Of a stretch of DNA of 64,000 nt, positions 9,657 to 18,861 are shown in pieces. The notes beneath the pieces are model-generated. The model saw only the letters and a program-made list of their open reading frames with translations. It was not told where the DNA came from and ran no database searches. The stretch covers positions 1-64,000 of the forward strand of contig NZ_AYYO01000030.1 of assembly GCF_001436225.1 (NCBI RefSeq), given 5' to 3'. Both the position numbers and the translations under genes were made by a program. Within the stretch, counting starts at the first letter, position 1; every line of letters begins with the position of its first letter. This DNA comes from Lacticaseibacillus sharpeae JCM 1186 = DSM 20505. GTDB taxonomy: Bacteria; Bacillota; Bacilli; Lactobacillales; Lactobacillaceae.

Positions 9657-9725
9657 ATCAATAACTAGAATTGACACGAAAATAGCGATATAAAGGCGTT
9701 TTGGATTTGTGGAAATAGGTTCAAA

Positions 9726-9775
9726 CTCCGCCAACTCCACTAAAAAAATAAGATGCTCCGCCAAAACTCCGCCAG
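9726..9775 (+). repeat. Arm-type repeats, left end of element 1
   Basis: CTCCGCCAA occurs at 9726-9734 and 9756-9764, and CTCCGCCAG at 9767-9775, with an inverted partial copy TTTGGCG just after. Matching CTCCGC repeats spaced 11 bp lie at the right end of the element (20052 and 20063), inside the integrase 3' end. They are likely arm-binding sites for the integrase N-terminal domain. Confidence 0.65.
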
Positions 9776-9809
9776 AATTTGGCGAAGGACTGTTGGTAAA
9801 GTTCATAAG

Positions 9810-9850
9810 AAAGTCGCTAAGGGTTCGATACCACTAGCGACTTTTTTGCG
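9810..9850 (+). terminator. Rho-independent terminator at the left end of element 1
   Basis: AAAGTCGCTA (9810-9819) pairs with TAGCGACTTT (9834-9843) and runs into TTTTTT. It probably stops guaA transcription before the restriction gene. Confidence 0.8.
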
Positions 9851-9881
9851 TATATAGGGTGTCTCGTTGGCAAATTAAACC

Positions 9882-9890
9882 TGTTATAAT
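9882..9890 (+). promoter_or_regulatory. Extended -10 promoter for the Type ISP gene
   Basis: TGT-TATAAT (TG at 9882-9883, TATAAT at 9885-9890) is a perfect extended -10. No good -35 lies 17 bp upstream, which is tolerated by extended -10 promoters. Confidence 0.55.
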
Positions 9891-9957
9891 AAAAGCAATA
9901 TAGAGCGTCATAGATTGAGTTAAAAATAAACTTGACAGATACGGAGATATACTAATC

Positions 9958-12900
9958 ATGAGACCAGACCAGACCAGACCAGAAAATAATTTTGATAGTT
10001 TAATTGCTCAAATTGACGAAAGTGCTAACGGCGTACAACGTGATCGCGGCACGATGTTTGAAGAAGTTGTTAAGTCCTACCTACTGAACGAACCAGCATA
10101 TAAGAATCTGTACGATGATGTGTGGCTATTAAGTGAAGTTCCCGCCGAATATCATATTCCTAAGAAAGACCTTGGCGTTGATCTTGTGGCGCGGCATCGT
10201 GATTCGGGCGAGTTAACCGCCGTACAGGCTAAGTATTATCGCGGCAAAGTTGGCAAGGACACCATTAATAGCTACGTTGCTGAACTAAACAAGAATTACT
10301 ATGCAGACGGCCTATTAGTGACCACCACGGATGACTGGAACAAGAACGCCGAAGCTACCTTAAATGATGGTTCTAAGGATATCAACCGCATCGGTTTGTC
10401 TGACCTCAAGCACTCTAGCTTTGACTGGTCGCAATTCAGTTTTGGCAATGCAGAAAAAGCAATTACTGCCAGTCACAAACAACCACGGGCTTACCAAAAA
10501 GAGGCAATTGATAAGACTGTGGCCTATTTTTCTAATCACGAACGCGGAAAATTGATTATGGCTCCTGGAACTGGGAAGACGTTTACTAGTCTCAAGATTG
10601 CGGAAGCTATGGCTGCACATGAACAGAAACAAGACTATTTTGTGCTGTATCTGGTACCCAGTATTCAGTTGTTGTCGCAGACTTTATTTAGCTGGAACAG
10701 TGACGTGACGCCAACCACGAATCTGGTTTCGTTCGCCGTTACTTCTGATCGTAATGCGTCTAAGAAACGAACATATAACAATAACGATGACAGTGACATC
10801 AACATTCAAGATATTGGCTTCCCTGCCTCAACCAATGCCGATAAGTTGATGGCGAACTTTAAGGCACTCGCACCAACTAATGGTCAACGGATTACCGTGA
10901 TTTTCAGCACTTACCAATCTATTGACGTCATCCATCAAGCCCAAGCACTTGGTTACCCCGAATTTGATTTAATTATCGCCGACGAAGCCCACCGCACGAC
11001 TGGCTCACACGCGGCTAATGAAGAAGCTGGTATTTTCACCAAGGTACACAATAACAAGATTGTACAGGCACGTCACCGGCTCTATCAAACCGCGACCCCG
11101 AAGATTTACTCCCAAGATACGAAGAAAAAAGGTCAAGAAGAAAATATCGTGATTGCGTCCATGGATGACGTGGACATGTACGGCGATGAAATCTTCCGAC
11201 TTGGCTTTGGCGACGCTGTGGCTAAGGGAATTCTGACTGATTACAAGGTAGAAGTGTTAGCCGTGGATGAAGCCGTGATTCAGCGGAACTTACAAAGCAG
11301 TCTCGCCACCGAGAACGGATTAAACATTGATGACATTGGAAAAATCATTGGCGTCTGGAATGCGATGATGAAGCGCGAAAGCTTCTCGAATAAGACCGCG
11401 GGTGCACCAATGCAACGGGCCATCGCTTTTGCCTCCGTAATTGATAATCAGCGCGGCCACGGTGCCGGTAAGGTTGGTTCTAAACAGATTGCACAAGAGT
11501 TCAGCCATGTCGTCAATGAGTATCTGGGCACGGATAAGCCGAATAGTTTTCACGTTGATGTCAAGCACGTTGACGGCAGTATGAACGCCTTACAAAAGAA
11601 AGACGCCATTGATTGGTTAGCAGCCGATTTACCTGATGATGAGGCACGGGTACTGTCTAACGTTAAGTTCTTAACCGAGGGGATTGATGTGCCCAATCTG
11701 GATGCCATTATTTTCTTTGCTCCAAAGCGATCCCAGATTGACATTGTGCAGGCCGTTGGTCGGATCATGCGTAAGTACAAGGATAAGGAATACGGTTACA
11801 TTATTCTGCCCGTAGTTGTTCCCTCCGGCCAAGATCCCGACACGGTATTGGATGACAACAAGACCTATCAAGCGGTTTGGCAAGTATTGAACGCTCTCCG
11901 CTCCATTGATGAACGGTTTGAAGCCTCGGTTAACAAACTCGACTTAAACAAGAAACGGCCACGTAACCTAAACGTGATTGGTGTTGGTGGCGCCCCAGAT
12001 GATGGCTTTAATCGTTCGGATGGGCATACGGGTGACAGCCACGGCGCTGAACAAACCGAACTGGAACTGAACTGGCATGAAATTCAAGATGCTATTTATG
12101 GTCGAATTGTTAAAAAAGTGGGTGACCGCCGTTACCTAGAAGACTGGACGGCTGATGTGCAAGCACTGGCAGAACGGCATATTCGGTGGATTCAAACCCT
12201 AATTGCAGATAAGCAGTCGCCGTTCGCCAAGTCATTTAAGTGCTATGTGAAGAGTCTGCAACATAATATCAATAGTGATATTGATGACCAGCAAGCAATT
12301 GAGATGTTGGCCCAGCACGTGATTACCAAGCCAATCTTTGAAGCGCTGTTCGACCAGTATAGTTTCGTCAACGACAATCCGGTTTCCCGTGCAATGGAAG
12401 ACATGATTCAGCAGATGACTAAAGCTGGCTTTGACCAAGAACAAGCAGCCTTGGAACCTTTTTATGAATCGGTGCGGATGCGAGCGACTGGGATTGATAA
12501 TGCGGCGGCGAAACAACAATTCATCGTCACCTTGTATGATAAGTTCTTTAGTACCGGATTTAGTGCCACTACCGAAAAGTTGGGGATTGTCTTCACGCCG
12601 GTGGAAATCGTGGACTTTATTGTGAAGTCCGTGGACGAGGTATTAAAAGAACACTTTGGCCGCGGTCTTGATGCGGAGAACGTGCATATTTTAGATCCGT
12701 TTACCGGTACAGGGACGTTTATTGCGCGCACCCTTGAATACCTGAATCAAGAAATGAAGGCCGGAAAGATTACACTGGCCGACATTACCCGTAAGTACAC
12801 GCAGGAACTGCACGCCAATGAAATTGTGTTGTTGAGTTACTATATCGCGGCCATTAACATTGAATCCGTTTTTGATGAGATCAACGGTCCCGAAAACTAC

Positions 12901-14703
12901 ATCCCGTTTGATGGTATTGTGCTGGCAGACACCTTCGCCTCCACGGAAAATAATTCGGTGCTTGATGAAGATATGTTTGGTGGTAATAACAAGCGTCTGC
13001 AAAAACAGCAAGAGGTGCCAATTACCGCAATTATCAGTAACCCACCGTATTCTGTGGGACAACGAAACCAGAATGACGATAACCAGAACGTGCACTATGA
13101 AAAGCTGGAAAAACGAATTGCCGATACGTACGTGAAGAATAGTACCGCGGGGCTTACTGGCGGTTTGTATGACAGCTACATCAAGGCATTCCGTTGGGCC
13201 AGTGACCGACTTAATAAGCGAGGTGTTATTGGCTTTGTAAGTAATGGCGCCTTCTTGGATACTCGTTCAGCTAGTGGTTTGCGTAAATCTTTTTATGACG
13301 AGTTTAATTATCTATATTTCTATAACTTACGGGGAAACACTCGTACCTCAGGTGAGACTGCCCGTAAAGAAGGGGGCCAAATTTTTGGTTCGGGTAGCCG
13401 TACTCCAATCACAATAACTATTTTAATTAAAGACGGTTCCGATGAACACCACCTGTATTACAAAGATATTGGCGACTACCTTTCTCGCCAACAGAAGTTT
13501 GATGCGATTTCAAAAGCAGCATCAGTGAATGGGATTGAGTGGACGGAACTGACACCAGATGACAATAATGACTGGCTAAATCAGCGCGACAAGAATTACC
13601 AAAAATATATTGCTATCTCTGCGGACACACCTTCTGTCTTTAAATCTAATGCTATTGGCGCAAAGACAAATCGTGATGCTTGGCTGTACGGTTTCTCCCG
13701 TACTGCAACATACGATAAGGCTAAACGACTTGCAGAGCACTATAACCAAGAACTAGATAATGGAACGGGTACTCCAATAAATCGTGACGGTGAGTATATC
13801 AAGTGGTCACCGAAACTTGAACAGTTACTGAAACGGGGCCAATCAATAAAATTTGACGAGCAGAATATTCGCCTTGGCTTGTATCGTCCGTTTACGAAGA
13901 AGTACCTATATTACGATAATAGTTTGGTAGAACGTCCGGGCTTATATTACAAGCAATTTGGCGCCAGCAATGAAGTCATCTTCACCACTGGCCGTGGGGC
14001 TTCAAAAGATTTTTCAGCGTTGGCGACCGATCTGATTCCAAACATGGACTGTCTCGAAAAAGCGCAAGGATTCATGCGCTACAATAACGAGGAAAATAAT
14101 TCGGTTGAGAACATTCTTGCCCCAGACCGCGATAACGTTTCCGCTGAGTTTGCGGCTGGGTTGGGCCTGACCACCGATGAAACATACGCGTATGTTTATG
14201 GTTTGCTCAACTCACCGGAGTACCAACAGAAGTATGCGAATGATCTTAAGAAGGATTTGGCTCGGATTCCAGTGGTTAAGTATGTGCGCAAGTATGTGGA
14301 TGTTGGTCAACAACTGCTTGATCTGCACATTAATTATGAGGACGTCGAACCATATGCTGATTGTAAGATAACCATGCATGCAGATAAGCCAAGCTATCGA
14401 GTTCAGAAAATGCGGTTTAAGTCACGCGCTGATCACAGTGTGATTAAGTTCAATTCAGATATTACGATTGCGGATATTCCTGAACGGGCTTATGACTATG
14501 TTGTTAATGGGCGTTCGGCAATTGAATGGATTATGGATCAGTATCAAATCAAAACTGATAAGGCCTCAAAAATTATCGATGACCCAAACGAATACAGTGA
14601 CGACCCAAAGTATATTTTCAAGTTGCTATTACGAGTAGTGACGGTTTCCCTTAAAACACTAGACTTGATTGGCACGCTTCCCCAGTTTGAAGTGGTTGAA
14701 TAA
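9958..14703 (+). CDS. Type ISP restriction-modification enzyme (LlaGI/LlaBIII-like)
   Basis: One 1581-residue polypeptide carries nuclease, translocase, methyltransferase and target recognition. An N-terminal Mrr-like PD-(D/E)XK nuclease shows GVDLVA...AVQAKYY (about residues 74-93). An SF2 helicase shows MAPGTGKT (about 201), DEAHR (about 342), TATPK and QAVGRIMRK (about 595-605). A gamma-type N6-adenine methyltransferase shows DPFTGTGTF (about 912) and NPPY (1028-1031). The C-terminal ~500 residues should be the target recognition domain. This order and length are those of the Type ISP enzymes LlaGI and LlaBIII of Lactococcus, which methylate one strand and cleave after converging translocation. 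ATG 9958 follows GGAG with an 11-nt gap, and a pentanucleotide repeat sits inside codons 2-8, giving probable phase variation. If OFF, ATG 10054 is the next in-frame start, but it has no obvious ribosome binding site. Confidence 0.93.
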   Translation: MRPDQTRPENNFDSLIAQIDESANGVQRDRGTMFEEVVKSYLLNEPAYKNLYDDVWLLSEVPAEYHIPKKDLGVDLVARHRDSGELTAVQAKYYRGKVGKDTINSYVAELNKNYYADGLLVTTTDDWNKNAEATLNDGSKDINRIGLSDLKHSSFDWSQFSFGNAEKAITASHKQPRAYQKEAIDKTVAYFSNHERGKLIMAPGTGKTFTSLKIAEAMAAHEQKQDYFVLYLVPSIQLLSQTLFSWNSDVTPTTNLVSFAVTSDRNASKKRTYNNNDDSDINIQDIGFPASTNADKLMANFKALAPTNGQRITVIFSTYQSIDVIHQAQALGYPEFDLIIADEAHRTTGSHAANEEAGIFTKVHNNKIVQARHRLYQTATPKIYSQDTKKKGQEENIVIASMDDVDMYGDEIFRLGFGDAVAKGILTDYKVEVLAVDEAVIQRNLQSSLATENGLNIDDIGKIIGVWNAMMKRESFSNKTAGAPMQRAIAFASVIDNQRGHGAGKVGSKQIAQEFSHVVNEYLGTDKPNSFHVDVKHVDGSMNALQKKDAIDWLAADLPDDEARVLSNVKFLTEGIDVPNLDAIIFFAPKRSQIDIVQAVGRIMRKYKDKEYGYIILPVVVPSGQDPDTVLDDNKTYQAVWQVLNALRSIDERFEASVNKLDLNKKRPRNLNVIGVGGAPDDGFNRSDGHTGDSHGAEQTELELNWHEIQDAIYGRIVKKVGDRRYLEDWTADVQALAERHIRWIQTLIADKQSPFAKSFKCYVKSLQHNINSDIDDQQAIEMLAQHVITKPIFEALFDQYSFVNDNPVSRAMEDMIQQMTKAGFDQEQAALEPFYESVRMRATGIDNAAAKQQFIVTLYDKFFSTGFSATTEKLGIVFTPVEIVDFIVKSVDEVLKEHFGRGLDAENVHILDPFTGTGTFIARTLEYLNQEMKAGKITLADITRKYTQELHANEIVLLSYYIAAINIESVFDEINGPENYIPFDGIVLADTFASTENNSVLDEDMFGGNNKRLQKQQEVPITAIISNPPYSVGQRNQNDDNQNVHYEKLEKRIADTYVKNSTAGLTGGLYDSYIKAFRWASDRLNKRGVIGFVSNGAFLDTRSASGLRKSFYDEFNYLYFYNLRGNTRTSGETARKEGGQIFGSGSRTPITITILIKDGSDEHHLYYKDIGDYLSRQQKFDAISKAASVNGIEWTELTPDDNNDWLNQRDKNYQKYIAISADTPSVFKSNAIGAKTNRDAWLYGFSRTATYDKAKRLAEHYNQELDNGTGTPINRDGEYIKWSPKLEQLLKRGQSIKFDEQNIRLGLYRPFTKKYLYYDNSLVERPGLYYKQFGASNEVIFTTGRGASKDFSALATDLIPNMDCLEKAQGFMRYNNEENNSVENILAPDRDNVSAEFAAGLGLTTDETYAYVYGLLNSPEYQQKYANDLKKDLARIPVVKYVRKYVDVGQQLLDLHINYEDVEPYADCKITMHADKPSYRVQKMRFKSRADHSVIKFNSDITIADIPERAYDYVVNGRSAIEWIMDQYQIKTDKASKIIDDPNEYSDDPKYIFKLLLRVVTVSLKTLDLIGTLPQFEVVE
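9961..9980 (+). repeat. Pentanucleotide tandem repeat (AGACC)x4 directly after the start codon
   Basis: Four perfect AGACC units follow ATG 9958-9960, with a partial AGA after them. With four units the frame is open for 1581 codons. With three units the frame reads AGA AAA TAA and stops; with five it stops at TAA after 15 codons. Copy number 1, 4 or 7 is therefore ON and the others OFF, the layout of slipped-strand phase variation. Confidence 0.8.
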
Positions 14704-14715
14704 GGTGACCGACTT

Positions 14716-15522
14716 ATGAAATCACAAATAAGGATAGCGAAAGAAGCACGTAAAAAAGCTTTTGAACCTGTTATGGGTAAAATATTTGAGCTGTGCAGTG
14801 AGAGAATCAACAGGAGAATAGGCTTAATTTTACGCACCGTAGATGATACTAATGAAACCCAAAATCATAATGAAAAAGATGCCCGAGCCAGTCTAAAATA
14901 TAAAATTATCGAGAATAAGGAAGGTAAACTGGCTGGCGGACTGGATGAGGATGTGGTTAGCCATATTATTGACGGGAAGTGTGAACCTAGAAGAAATCTG
15001 TATTTGTTCCCTACCAAGAGCGCCAAGGAATACTATGCCGCTTTTCGGGGAATTCTCTGGTTTGATGGAGTTTATGAGATCCTCTGGGGGACGGTCACTG
15101 AAATCACTACCTATTTACCGATTATTTTTCAGATGCTTTGTAACGCAGAAATAGAAGAGCAAGACAATTTGCCATCTAATTCTAAGAAAAACAACAAGTT
15201 GATTGATATACGGCAGGTACTTAGTAACTTTGAGGGCAATGGCACGGATGAGCAGATTAATCATGCGTACAAAAAAGTCTCGAATCTTTTCTTTTTGGAA
15301 TGGATGAAATTTACGACGCTTCGTAGCGATGAACGTAAATTTACAATTGCTGACGGTTCTCCGAATCCAACTGTTGTGACTCCGAAAACCATTAAAACTA
15401 GAATTGATGATACAGAAGAAAACCAATACAGAGGATTTTACCAGCTGAATATTAGGTTAAGTGAATTTGCGAATAACCAGCTTTATCAAGTTTTAACACA
15501 AGGAATTATGGAATCGCTTTGA
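14716..15522 (+). CDS. Uncharacterised protein linked to the Type ISP gene
   Basis: I do not recognise this 268-residue protein. It starts 12 bp after the restriction gene, with AAGGTGA as ribosome binding site, so it is probably co-transcribed. It is rich in charged residues, has no signal peptide, and contains one aromatic/hydrophobic stretch around residues 110-145 (FRGILWFDGVYEILWG). The unit ends in a terminator. It could be an accessory or anti-restriction partner of the Type ISP enzyme, or independent cargo; only linkage supports any role. Confidence 0.6.
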   Translation: MKSQIRIAKEARKKAFEPVMGKIFELCSERINRRIGLILRTVDDTNETQNHNEKDARASLKYKIIENKEGKLAGGLDEDVVSHIIDGKCEPRRNLYLFPTKSAKEYYAAFRGILWFDGVYEILWGTVTEITTYLPIIFQMLCNAEIEEQDNLPSNSKKNNKLIDIRQVLSNFEGNGTDEQINHAYKKVSNLFFLEWMKFTTLRSDERKFTIADGSPNPTVVTPKTIKTRIDDTEENQYRGFYQLNIRLSEFANNQLYQVLTQGIMESL

Positions 15523-15538
15523 ACATATGCAACGCTCA

Positions 15539-15575
15539 GGAAGCTTATTCAGAAATTGAATAGGCTTTTTTGCTG
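15539..15575 (+). terminator. Terminator of the restriction unit
   Basis: AAGCTTATTCA and TGAATAGGCTT form a stem around GAAAT, followed by TTTTTT. Confidence 0.75.
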
Positions 15576-15668
15576 TCTCTTTTAGTTTATATTTGTCAAC
15601 AGCGATGGTTTTAAGTTTGCTTGATTTACACCGCGGTTCATCTTTAACGAGTAAGGGAGCAAACTACA

Positions 15669-15688
15669 TTTATCGGGCGCCCGATAAA
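15669..15688. promoter_or_regulatory. Perfect 20-bp palindrome upstream of the replication module
   Basis: The half-site TTTATCGGGC is followed immediately by its exact reverse complement GCCCGATAAA. It ends about 10 bp before the AGGAG of the gene at 15712. It is a probable operator for a dimeric repressor or an origin-type cruciform controlling the mobilization module. The element itself has no obvious repressor gene. Confidence 0.6.
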
Positions 15689-15711
15689 ATAAATTATTAG
15701 GAGATGCATTT

Positions 15712-16122
15712 ATGAAGTTAGCACAAGGAAGATTATCAGAGGTTGAAATTGCAAATGTAGAAACACCAAAGGTAGCACGGATAGTATCTATTTCTAAAAG
15801 TCCACGATACGGGGAAAATAGCGAACCAATCCCGAATTCTGTTGCAAAAGTAGTTTGTCAGTTTATTGATACAGACTTGGCAAAAATCTTAGAAAAGGTT
15901 GGTGGGGATTCTTCTCAGTTGAAAACCTTTGTGCTTGAGTTAGTCGGTGATGAAACCGACCTAGTAGATATTTCGGAATCCGAACTTCTGGGTTCGGAGA
16001 TTCAACTTACAGATGCCAAGGTTATGCTTAAGTGGGCTACTGGTCGCAACGGTGGTGGTTGGCGCGATTTGAAATTGGTAATGAATATTTCGAATGGTGA
16101 TAGTAAGGCGGCGAAAAGATAA
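15712..16122 (+). CDS. Small hypothetical protein of the mobilization module
   Basis: A 136-residue soluble protein that I do not recognise by motif. It opens a tightly overlapping run (stop/start TAATG with the next gene) leading to the FtsK-like translocase and Rep. In Tn916-like elements small DUF961-type genes occupy the same place ahead of the FtsK gene; a relationship is possible but unproven. ATG 15712 follows TAGGAG. Confidence 0.65.
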   Translation: MKLAQGRLSEVEIANVETPKVARIVSISKSPRYGENSEPIPNSVAKVVCQFIDTDLAKILEKVGGDSSQLKTFVLELVGDETDLVDISESELLGSEIQLTDAKVMLKWATGRNGGGWRDLKLVMNISNGDSKAAKR

Positions 16123-16304
16123 TGAATGACAAAAAGAGCTTGAGTATCCGGGCGTACCTGAATGAAATTGAATATTGTTTAGAAAAAACTGATGACGCTA
16201 GCCTAGAACGTGCGAGGAGGTTAGTACGTGTAACGCGAGAAATTCTGGAAGAAAGGCGCAAGGGCGACTTTGAAGAAGGCTTTCTAAATGATAATAATGA
16301 TTGA
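16122..16304 (+). CDS. Small helical hypothetical protein
   Basis: 60 residues, strongly charged and probably all helical, with no known family recognised. It overlaps the previous stop by one base and the FtsK-like gene by 17 bp, so it is translationally coupled. It could be an accessory factor of the translocase or Rep, which is inference from position. Confidence 0.6.
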   Translation: MNDKKSLSIRAYLNEIEYCLEKTDDASLERARRLVRVTREILEERRKGDFEEGFLNDNND

Positions 16305-17766
16305 GTGGTTGAGCCGGTTATTACCGACTTCAAAAGGTGTTGCTGTGTTAACTATTAACGACAGCATTGTGAACACCGACAAGAGAAGAAGGAGAGCTAC
16401 AAAAGACCTGTTTAAATTATGGACAGGGACCTGCATTATTTTGGAAGTGGGCAGAGTGATCCAAAAAATTGTAACGCGTACATCCGAATCTCTGATAAGT
16501 ATTTCCAAAACTTCTTTTGCCATATACTCCGGTGGAATCATGTTAGCTGTTTTCACAGTTCTTGCATGGCGATATTTTCATAGTGAGTATTCGCCGCTTG
16601 AACGTTGGCAGCTAGAACTACTACTACGAAGATTTTCAGAAACCACTGATTTATTGGGACGAACGGATAATGAAGTGAAACAAACACAAAGCGTTCGGTG
16701 GAACTATCAGGTTATGGAGCATACGACAATAGTCGAAGTCTTTACTGGTGGACATGTGAGCCTTGAGAATGAGCATGATATTGGCAGACGTCTTCTTGCT
16801 TTCTTGAATAAGGAAACGACACGATATTGGGAAATGATGACTGTTGAATATGATACTGGCAGAGTTCAGATACACTTCACACATGAACCGGAACAGCGGA
16901 TTATTGTGGATCGACTGGACGTTATGCCGAGAAGTGAATCAGTATATATTCCACTTAGTAGTCGGTTTTCATGGACTGATAGACAACCAATGGGGCTAAT
17001 AGTCGGGCCAACAGGGTCTGGGAAAACTAGTCTGTTGAAATCGATAATCATTGGTTTTCTGGAAAATGATAAAAAAAATTCGGTATACACCATCGATGGA
17101 AAAGACGCATTTCTAAGCGTGTCCATGTCCAGAATTGGCAAGGTCGCTACCGATGGAGAAGGAGCTATTCGACTGACGGAAGAGCTTTGTGTGGTGATGA
17201 AGAACAGGTACGACGAAATGAATGCAGACTATGCCTCTGAACTAGATAAAGTTCACACCGAAATATTCCATCAAGGTGGAATTCTACTGGTTGCGGATGA
17301 ATTGTTAGCTTTAGTAGCGACAATGCAGGCAGAGGACAAGGAAGTAAAACCTGCAGATCGTCTTTATCCAAAGTTGTACAAGAACCTACTTTCTCTGATA
17401 GTGAAGGGCCGTCAAGCTAGTATATCTGTGATTATCAGTGGTCAGATGATGCCGGCGTCCATATTGCCAACAGAGGCTCGCAGTAGTCTGGGGATGCGTA
17501 TAAGCCTTGGAAGGACATCCCCACAACAGGCACAGGAAGTATTTGGGGTAAGCAATAGAGAATTGCCGTCGGTTGATGCTGAACATTATGGCGGACTGAT
17601 CTTGTTGGATGGACTTAACTGGGATGGCCCAAAAGCCTTTCTGCCACCTATGTATGATGATAAAGCATTGCCTTTTAAAGCTACTTTGACAAAGCTTGCA
17701 GCATCACGCGGCGGTGGTGGAACGCCACAAGACGCGGGAGGAGGCGAGCACTTGCCTGTTACTTGA
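16288..17766 (+). CDS. FtsK/SpoIIIE-like DNA translocase of element 1
   Basis: A 492-residue P-loop ATPase. The N-terminal third has hydrophobic stretches (ISISKTSFAIYSGGIMLAVFTVLAW at about residues 70-95), then Walker A GPTGSGKTS (about 238-246) and Walker B GGILLVADELLAL (about 330-342). Proteins of this type act as coupling proteins or replication helpers in Tn916/ICEBs1-like elements and IMEs, moving element DNA to a transfer channel. It overlaps the rep gene by 4 bp. The translation start is uncertain: ATG 16288 or ATG 16297 are both possible, since the gene begins inside the previous one. Confidence 0.85.
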   Translation: MIIMIEWLSRLLPTSKGVAVLTINDSIVNTDKRRRRATKDLFKLWTGTCIILEVGRVIQKIVTRTSESLISISKTSFAIYSGGIMLAVFTVLAWRYFHSEYSPLERWQLELLLRRFSETTDLLGRTDNEVKQTQSVRWNYQVMEHTTIVEVFTGGHVSLENEHDIGRRLLAFLNKETTRYWEMMTVEYDTGRVQIHFTHEPEQRIIVDRLDVMPRSESVYIPLSSRFSWTDRQPMGLIVGPTGSGKTSLLKSIIIGFLENDKKNSVYTIDGKDAFLSVSMSRIGKVATDGEGAIRLTEELCVVMKNRYDEMNADYASELDKVHTEIFHQGGILLVADELLALVATMQAEDKEVKPADRLYPKLYKNLLSLIVKGRQASISVIISGQMMPASILPTEARSSLGMRISLGRTSPQQAQEVFGVSNRELPSVDAEHYGGLILLDGLNWDGPKAFLPPMYDDKALPFKATLTKLAASRGGGGTPQDAGGGEHLPVT

Positions 17767-18653
17767 CATACAGGCAAGATAAGCTGAATCTGTACATGTT
17801 AAAAACTTATAATGCAAAATATGTGAGGTTTGAGGATCACATTGAAGTTATTCGGTATGGTGAGTTAAAAACGCATTTAAGCGGTGAAGAGCATGAGAAC
17901 AAGCGTATAACGGGTCAGATTACTGAACCGGAGCGAAAGCAGCAACTCACTGAACAGGCATTTCGGATTAAGAGGAAGGTTAAGTATTATCTACAAGCAA
18001 ACCAATTTACATTATTTTGGACACTTACATTTAATGACCAAAAGGTGAACGCAAAAAATTACGTGTATTCTCGCAAACGGCTACAGGCATGGCTAAAATA
18101 CCAGCGTGAAAAGTTCGGCAAGTTTGCGTATCTGTTTATTCCGGAGCTGCATCCTGAATCTGGACGAATTCATTTTCATGGTGTTACGGGAGGCTTGGAT
18201 CCACCCCTAACGGTAGCTAGGTATCCGAAGAGCGGAAGAAGAATCGTAAAGAACGGAGTTCAAATATTTAACGCTGACAATTGGCAAAGTGGCTTTAGTA
18301 CGGTTAGTACTATTCAAGACAAGAACAAGGCGGCGACTTATATTGCGAAGTACGTTACAAAAGAATTAATGCTGCTACCGACTGCATACCACCAGCCAAG
18401 ATATTTTGTGAGTAGAGGTCTAAAACAACCTACAGTGTCTTATCGAAAAATTTCTGAGGAAGACTTAGAAATGTTCAAACCGAAGTTTGTAGTGGGGCAT
18501 GTGACGTCTGATACAAAACATTTTGAAAGCGACATTTCAATATATCAGATTGATATTTCTGCAGATGGTGAGTTACTACAGAACGCTTCAGTAGAAACGG
18601 TTTGGAAATTAAGAAACAGTGAAAGGGGGACAAACATGGATGCAGATAAATAA
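17763..18653 (+). CDS. HUH-type replication initiator/relaxase of element 1
   Basis: This protein of about 296 residues has the HUH nuclease layout: FWTLTFND (motif 1, about 84-92), GRIHFHGV with the metal-binding HxH (about 134-141), and KAATYIAKYVTKE with two candidate catalytic tyrosines (about 188-200). It should nick and rejoin one strand at the element origin, giving rolling-circle copies for maintenance or transfer. The TTG at 17763 overlaps the FtsK stop; ATG 17796 is an alternative start. The 3' end overlaps the DUF3173 gene by 14 bp. Confidence 0.8.
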   Translation: MTYRQDKLNLYMLKTYNAKYVRFEDHIEVIRYGELKTHLSGEEHENKRITGQITEPERKQQLTEQAFRIKRKVKYYLQANQFTLFWTLTFNDQKVNAKNYVYSRKRLQAWLKYQREKFGKFAYLFIPELHPESGRIHFHGVTGGLDPPLTVARYPKSGRRIVKNGVQIFNADNWQSGFSTVSTIQDKNKAATYIAKYVTKELMLLPTAYHQPRYFVSRGLKQPTVSYRKISEEDLEMFKPKFVVGHVTSDTKHFESDISIYQIDISADGELLQNASVETVWKLRNSERGTNMDADK

Positions 18654-18861
18654 TAATACTGTTACGAAAAAAGAACTGACGGAACTTGGTTATCGAGAGA
18701 ATACAGCGGTTGAAATTATTAGACAAGCAAAGCGGAGCATGGTACAACAAGGGTATGAATTTTACACCAATCGGCGCCTTGGTCGGGTACCGATTGAAGC
18801 AGTCGAGGCAATTATTGGGGCATCCCTTCGAAAGGATGCAGACAACAATGGCAAAGACTAA
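18640..18861 (+). CDS. DUF3173 family excisionase-like protein, element 1
   Basis: 73 residues with a compact helix-turn-helix pattern and the family features TKKELTELGY, EIIRQAKRSMVQQGY and NRRLGRVP. DUF3173 proteins sit directly upstream of integrases in Gram-positive IMEs and ICEs and are thought to act as recombination directionality factors. ATG 18640 is preferred over GTG 18619 because GGGGGA lies 9 nt before it. It overlaps the integrase start. It closely resembles the protein at 32202. Confidence 0.85.
   Translation: MQINNNTVTKKELTELGYRENTAVEIIRQAKRSMVQQGYEFYTNRRLGRVPIEAVEAIIGASLRKDADNNGKD

Noticed and set aside
9819-9834. T-arm-like GGTTCGATACC suggesting a tRNA 3' end as attachment site
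   Set aside because: The flanking bases do not form a T-stem or acceptor stem; they form a terminator hairpin. The attachment core is the guaA end.
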